DNA from: Cyathus striatus
Lineage: Eukaryota > Basidiomycota > Agaricomycetes > Agaricales > Nidulariaceae
Length of the DNA: 64,000 nucleotides
Direction: 5' to 3'
Assembly (NCBI GenBank): GCA_025738555.1
Contig: JAOVFP010000008.1
Location: forward strand, 496,001-560,000
Each line of letters starts with the position of its first letter. The stretch's first letter is position 1. The position numbers and the translations under genes were made by a program. The notes under the pieces are model-generated. The model was not told the origin of the DNA, searched no databases, and saw only the letters and a program-made list of their open reading frames with translations. This document shows, one piece after another, positions 59,601 to 64,000 of this stretch.

Positions 59601-60820
59601 TCAATTCGTACTGTGAGCACAGCATCTGATAAGGAATTTGTAGTTCATGATGGTCTATCCACTAAAGATATTACTATCAAAGCATATGAATATCTTGGAG
59701 AGAGTGGAAAAATAAATCTGGCTTCAAACCACAGTTGTGTGGAATGTACTCAGCCATATAAATCAACTGCAGATACTATGGAGAATATAAACAACAATGT
59801 ATCATCTGAAATGGCTTCTCCAGTAAAAATGATTGTTATTGATGGTGTTGTAATGGGACCAGTTCACTGTGCAATGGAAGGTTGTTCTGCTAATGTATCT
59901 AATCACCGTGGTGGTGTATTCTGTGGACATCATAATATTCAATATGGAGCAAAGTGCCGTGTGAAGGGTTGTACCAGACAGAAAGTTCATGGTACTGAAG
60001 CATGTGAAATTCATCAAGAAATGTGGAATAAACACTGTTTAAATTATAGCTCAGCAGGTCTTTCTGGGCTAAAACGAGCATTACAACATCACAATGAGAA
60101 TTTGTCTTGGCTACCTAGAATAAATCGCACTCATCAACCACATGATGAAGAACAAAATAGTGATGATTCTAACACTCGTAAAACATACTTTTCTCCAAAC
60201 CGTTATTACTGTGTAGAGACAATTTGTGCTCCGTGTAGTGTTGTCATTGGATGGAAAAAATTTGTTAAGTCTGAATCCTCAAGACAGATTTTAGAATTTT
60301 TAAATATGGTTTTTCCTGATCCTGAATTATAACCAGCATATATATGCATTGATAAAGCATGTCTTGTTCTTTGTTTTGTTGTCAACAATGCCATTCATCA
60401 TATTTGGCTTGACACAAGTCGATTTGTTGTTGATAGTTATCACTATACAAACCATAAAGCAGATGATGATCTTTGCCACACATACTGCAATCCTGCACCT
60501 AATGATGGTTCTGCTCCCAATCTTGTAATAATTGATCATGATCATAATGGAAATCCATATTTCAAAAGAGCTTTTAATACACAGGTGAGTTTATATACTT
60601 TAAATTGTATTTAATATTAATATTATGAAAGGCTTGCGAACAACTCAATGCTTGGCTTGGTGGATTTGAATCAATACTCAAAAGAATGACTGTATCAAAT
60701 TTCAACTGGTTTATGCATACAATGTTGTTTTTTCACACACAGCATGTATTGAAAAAGCAACAAAAAAGAATGGTAAGGTTGAGTAGTGATTTATCTGATG
60801 ATGAGGAAGGGTATATGTAG
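56626..60820 (+). pseudogene. KDZ transposase-type gene 2, five in-frame stops
   Basis: Nine exons can be assembled: 56626-56883, 56941-57012, 57063-57496, 57542-57589, 57667-57753, 57801-57937, 57987-58591, 58655-60584 and 60632-60820. Phases agree and total 1252 codons, if one extra A in a 9-A run near 56650 is discounted. In-frame stops: TGA 56726, 57735, 59451, 59571 and TAA 60330. Order: Lys/Arg/Gly-rich start; Thr/Ser/Ala/Glu repeats and an acidic tract; helical region; hydrophobic stretch (58660-58755); CxC5-type cluster (59180-59370); CxC6-type cluster (59840-60030, GPVHCAMEGC … CEIHQ); and DDE-like core (CIDKAC, VDSYHY, ACEQLNAW). It is homologous to the gene at 18042-23261 from about exon 6 on, with identical intron positions and phases at the two last junctions. 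Same inferred role; not intact. Confidence 0.8.
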
Positions 60821-61059
60821 ACTACAAATTGTAAGTTGTAGACTCTTTTGTATAAAGCTTTAAGTGATTAGTTCTGTTTCACTATAATTTATTACATATC
60901 TTAAATGAACTTCATTTTTATTCAAAATAGGTATCAGAAGACGTACAATTCCTCTAATAAATATGTATAATTCAGATGAAAGTCATGCAAAAAATATGTT
61001 AATTGCACTTATCTTTATCAGTACTAAATGGCCTATAATTCATTTAATATTCACATGAA

Positions 61060-61391
61060 TTACACTTATCTCTATTAGTACTAAATGGCCTATAATTCAT
61101 TTAATATTCATGTGAATTTCATGTGAATTTCACATGAATTACACCTAATATTCAATGTGAAATTTCACCTAACTTTCACCTCAACTTCACCTACTTTTCA
61201 CTTAAATTTGGTGGTTTTGGAATATTGTATGTGAAGGTGAAAATCATGTGAAAGTCATGTAATTTCATGTGAATTTCATGAGAAATATACTCTAAATTGG
61301 TGATATTCATGTGAAGTTCATGTGAATTTCTGCCTTTCATGTGAAATTCACGTGAATTTATGGTGAAGGGGGGGGGGAGTGTAAAGTACTG
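61060..61391. repeat. Right subterminal array of KDZ-2
   Basis: TTCATGTGAA/TTCACATGAA words up to the ten-G run and AGTGTAAAGTACTG terminus. Confidence 0.85.
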
Positions 61392-61471
61392 CACAATAGG
61401 CAATGTAAGTACAAATAAGTTTACCTTGCCATTGCACCATACTTATGAACACTTATCATGCTTCACAATAG
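61392..61471 (+). repeat. 72-bp minisatellite, right part
   Basis: CACAATAGGCAATGTAAGTA … CTTATGAACACTTATCATGC … CACAATAG; continues the unit interrupted at 48776. Confidence 0.8.
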
Positions 61472-61559
61472 ATAATATAAGTATAATTAAGTATGAATTA
61501 CCTGATATTAGTAAAATTTGGACATGGGTAAAGCTTTTTTCTACTAATATCACTATTTT

Positions 61560-62575
61560 AGCAGATGGGGATTTTCCTGATGTTGGAGCGGCTGGAGCAG
61601 TTACAGGAATCAGCTCATTTGAAAAATCTTCTGGCCTCCCAGCCACTTCTGGAATGCCTGGCAGCAATGTCAAAACGGCCTCTTCAAAAAACCCTCACCT
61701 CACTGGAGACAGTACCAGAAAAGAAAATTCCACTCCCTCTGGAACAGCAACTCAGCCTCAGCCTAAGGGACTGTCTGGATTTCAGGGCAGAGCACACCAA
61801 TCAACATGGCCAGGCTTTATTTTTGAACATGACTTGGTCAGCCAACTCGACCACTTCCTTGAACTCTTCAGGAAGGGGAAACTCTCCAAAGATCATGCCG
61901 TTGCAGCCTTTGGCCACATCCTCCCAGATTTCTGACCAGGAGATGACTCACCAGCAGACCGAGCCTTTGCCGTCTACATTTCAGAGCTCAATGATCATCA
62001 GCAACAAGAGCTTTCCTCCCAAAAAATCAGTGAAGCATTCCTTAATCAATCATTTGGACAACCTCCCCCAAACAACCAGTCCCCTCCTAACCCAGCCAGA
62101 TCACCCAGCTACAACAGTGATGTCTATGACAGGGATCCACTCAACAATGAGGACACCCATATTGCTAAATGACAATGAGTCTCCGAGAAAAACCTCCCAT
62201 GGTACAATGACTATCTGAAGGAAGCAGATAAACTCCATCCCGATCTCATTAAGACCCAAGAACTCCTTGAAATGTATGTGCAGGATTTCAGCAAAGCATG
62301 ACAATCCATTGTACGAACCTCCAATATTCCCCACTTCCCAGAATCAGAATGGGATAATGTTCTCAGAGGCAAAGCTATCAATCTTGCCAATGTCTCAACC
62401 AAAATCTATGCCACTACAGGACCTACCCATCACACACAGCGCATTGGAGACATTGAAATCACACTCCCAGGAACCTCTTCTTCAATGAAACAAATCTCTG
62501 ATAGTGGAGAGTGGCACTCAGCTTGGCAGCTCTCCACTGAGGCCATGCTCTGCTGTCGTGGGTGAAACTTGATTA
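61560..62575 (+). pseudogene. gag-like region of an Agaricomycete retroelement
   Basis: A single plus-strand frame runs through five TGA codons (61933, 62170, 62176, 62299, 62563) with no TAA or TAG and no frameshift. It contains WPGFIFEHDLVSQLDHFLEL, then NLPWYNDYLKEADKLHPDLI, IPHFPESEWDNVLRGKAINL and DSGEWHSAWQLSTEAMLCC. These resemble the conserved block found in Agaricomycete gag-like proteins that precede reverse transcriptases of DIRS-like retroelements. That assignment is from memory of the family. The usual zinc knuckle and polymerase are missing, so the element is truncated at about 62575. A TTTTAG acceptor-like string precedes 61560. Confidence 0.55.
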
Positions 62576-62757
62576 GTCACAAACACACACATATGGCTAT
62601 ATGGCCCAATGTCTGGAATCCACATCATCCGGATCTTTCCAAATACACTACCAAATAATTTCCATGAGGCACTGCTTCTCAAGAAACAAATATATAGAAA
62701 ACACAAGCCAATACCCAACTTCTTGGTGACCAATAATCAATACCGTTAAAAATAGGA

Positions 62758-63060
62758 CACCATTGTTCTTCACACCCATTGTTCAAGAACAATGCCTATG
62801 CATTTGATTACCAAGGACATGCCATTGTTTCTAATAATAGGACACCATTGTTCTTCACACCCATTGTTCAAGAACAATGCCTATGCATTTGATTACCAAG
62901 GACATGCCATTGTTTCTAATAATAGAACCCCATTGTTCCTCACACCCATTGTTCAGAACAATGCCTATGCATTCGCTTACCAAGGTTATGCCATTGTTTC
63001 TAATAATAGGACTCCATTGTTCTTTTGCACCCATTGTGCAGAACAATGTCCTCCTATTCA
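62758..63060 (+). repeat. Four tandem copies of an 85-bp unit
   Basis: CATTGTTCTTCACACCCATT recurs at 62761, 62846 and 62931, with a diverged copy at 63015 (periods 85, 85, 84). Each unit carries CATTGTTC and its complement GAACAATG, which continue at lower density to about 63240. Confidence 0.9.
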
Positions 63061-63229
63061 CCCATTGTCTTCATGCCCATTATTTGCTGGGATCTATAAA
63101 TAGAATTCCATTGTTCATCACCAGAACAATGTGATACTATTTCTGTCACCATTGTTCAAGACCTGACTCATCTCCTTGAACACCATTGTTCTGCGCAGCC
63201 TCCACCTCAAGACAATGGATCCACCATTA

Positions 63230-63735
63230 CCAAATTTGAAGGACAATGCAGGATTGGTTTTGGATAGGATTAGTCAGCAGTAGGAGGAAAAGAGCATAAA
63301 AGGAGAGAGGAATTGAGCCTTAGACAGTAGTTTTATCCATTTTACCACAGCTTGACAGCTAGGATTCTACTCACCAGAGTTTTTATCCATTACCAAATAG
63401 CCTGTCACTAGCTAGGATCTTACTCACCAGTCCATCCCCAGTAGTTATTCTTACACATTAGATACAGAATCTATTGTGCTTTTCTTCAGTTCTATTATTA
63501 ACGTAAATGATGCAGTGCAACTCATCATATAAATAAATTCACAGTAATATCAAAGTAACTCAACTCAACTCAATGTAACACAGCTCAACTCAACATATCA
63601 AATCTCAACGTCACTTTTTATCATATCTATTCAGTAACAGCACATATTAGTTTATGTGCTGCAGCCACCAAGCTACAGTCAGAAACAACCAAGGCCCTCA
63701 ACTTCGTTTTGACCTTCACCACAGCACCAATCTTT
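63230..63735 (+). other. Retroelement leader- or LTR-like region
   Basis: AGCATAAAAGGAGAGAGG (63290) resembles a TATA-containing core promoter. It is followed by two related strings, CAGCTAGGATTCTACTCACCAG and TAGCTAGGATCTTACTCACCAG (63356, 63411; given in part), and CAACTCAACTCAACTC repeats (63557-63600). No primer-binding site or paired LTR could be found, so this is a weak call. Confidence 0.3.
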
Positions 63736-63738
63736 ATA

Positions 63739-63941
63739 TACAGCCTTCGCTGTACATACAAGCTTTCCTAGTGTTTCTAGCAGTTGTTGTTACCATATAC
63801 AGCTTTAGCCGTATACTCTAGAAACTCCCACAGTTCATCTCTTATTTACAGCCTTCGCTGTACCACACCAGTCATGGGCCAAGTTCTAAGCAAACCTAGC
63901 AAAGCCCCACAGTTCATCACCCATTTACAGTCTTTACTGTA
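63739..63941 (+). repeat. Four spaced TACAGC-loop-GCTGTA hairpins
   Basis: TACAGCCTTCGCTGTA at 63739-63754 and 63847-63862, TACAGCTTTAGCCGTA at 63798-63813, and TACAGTCTTTACTGTA at 63926-63941. The closing pair changes from C-G to T-A in the fourth copy, a compensatory change. The sequence runs into the window edge. Confidence 0.7.
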
Positions 63942-64000
63942 CATCCCATATCATAGAAGTTTGCAGGAATACATACGATCAGTATCCCTCAACCCCCAGG

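Larger units (their letters stand above)
48777..61391 (+). mobile_element. KDZ transposon 2 (12.6 kb), 8-bp target duplication
   Basis: The exact octamer CACAATAG lies at 48769-48776 and 61392-61399. The left end is GAGCTCTTTACGCTCCCCCC; the right end read inward is CAGTACTTTACACTCCCCCC, each with ten Cs. Both ends continue into arrays of TTCA-YR-TGAA words. Order inside: left array, tRNA-like module, GC-rich cargo with gene-like exons, nested fold-back element (50847-55050), G-rich minisatellite, KDZ gene (56626-60820), right array. Without the nested element it is 8.4 kb, close to KDZ-1. Zisupton-type elements are reported to make 8-bp duplications. Confidence 0.85.

Noticed and set aside
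63230..63735. Complete LTR with primer-binding site
   Set aside because: No paired LTR, polypurine tract or recognisable primer-binding site could be found within the window.

Overview
This is a eukaryotic window that looks like nuclear DNA of a mushroom-forming basidiomycete (Agaricomycetes). The evidence is two Kyakuja-Dileera-Zisupton (KDZ) transposase genes with CxC5/CxC6-type cysteine clusters, a BTB/POZ-family fragment of the type expanded in Agaricomycetes, a fungal Tc1/mariner-like element, and introns of about 40-80 bp with GTAAGT/GTATGT donors. The species cannot be named. Almost everything here is transposon-derived. I see no undamaged complete host gene, no rRNA, no canonical tRNA and no CRISPR.

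Layout. 1-16 kb: AT-rich, CpG-poor repeats with three short terminal-inverted-repeat (TIR) elements (957-1515, 6069-7586, 12254-13032). 16.0-23.8 kb: KDZ element 1, whose gene (18042-23261) can be assembled into seven exons but carries six in-frame stops. It abuts and apparently truncates a minus-strand four-exon gene (24387-23762). 25.0-26.1 kb: a Tc1/mariner insertion at TA, with an empty-site paralogue near position 890. 28.2-30.8 and 35.7-38.3 kb: two copies of one 2.64-kb element in opposite orientation, each with its own 9-10-bp target duplication. A scrap of an HSP78/ClpB ATPase gene lies between them. 35.1-38.9 and 42.4-46.6 kb: tandem arrays of minus-strand tRNA-like modules (A-box, B-box, oligo-T), with a BTB-family pseudogene between them in a CpG-rich island. 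48.8-61.4 kb: KDZ element 2, 12.6 kb, bounded by the 8-bp repeat CACAATAG inside a 72-bp minisatellite. It carries a nine-exon KDZ gene with five in-frame stops and a nested 4.2-kb fold-back element. 61.4-64 kb: a gag-like remnant with only TGA stops, then repeat- and hairpin-rich retroelement-like leader sequence.

How the pieces relate. The two KDZ elements share one plan: terminus, block of short palindromic words, tRNA-like module, GC-rich cargo with a minisatellite, one long multi-exon transposase-type gene, palindromic-word block, terminus. KDZ element 2 and the short elements at 6 and 12 kb share a terminus (right end CAGTACTTTACACTCCCC, left end GAGCTCTTTAC) and 8-bp target duplications, but each has its own subterminal word. 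In-frame stops in KDZ and gag-like genes are nearly all TGA, at positions explained by C-to-T change at CGA, CAA or TGG. That fits cytosine methylation/deamination or a RIP-like process. Gene models and alignments were read by eye.
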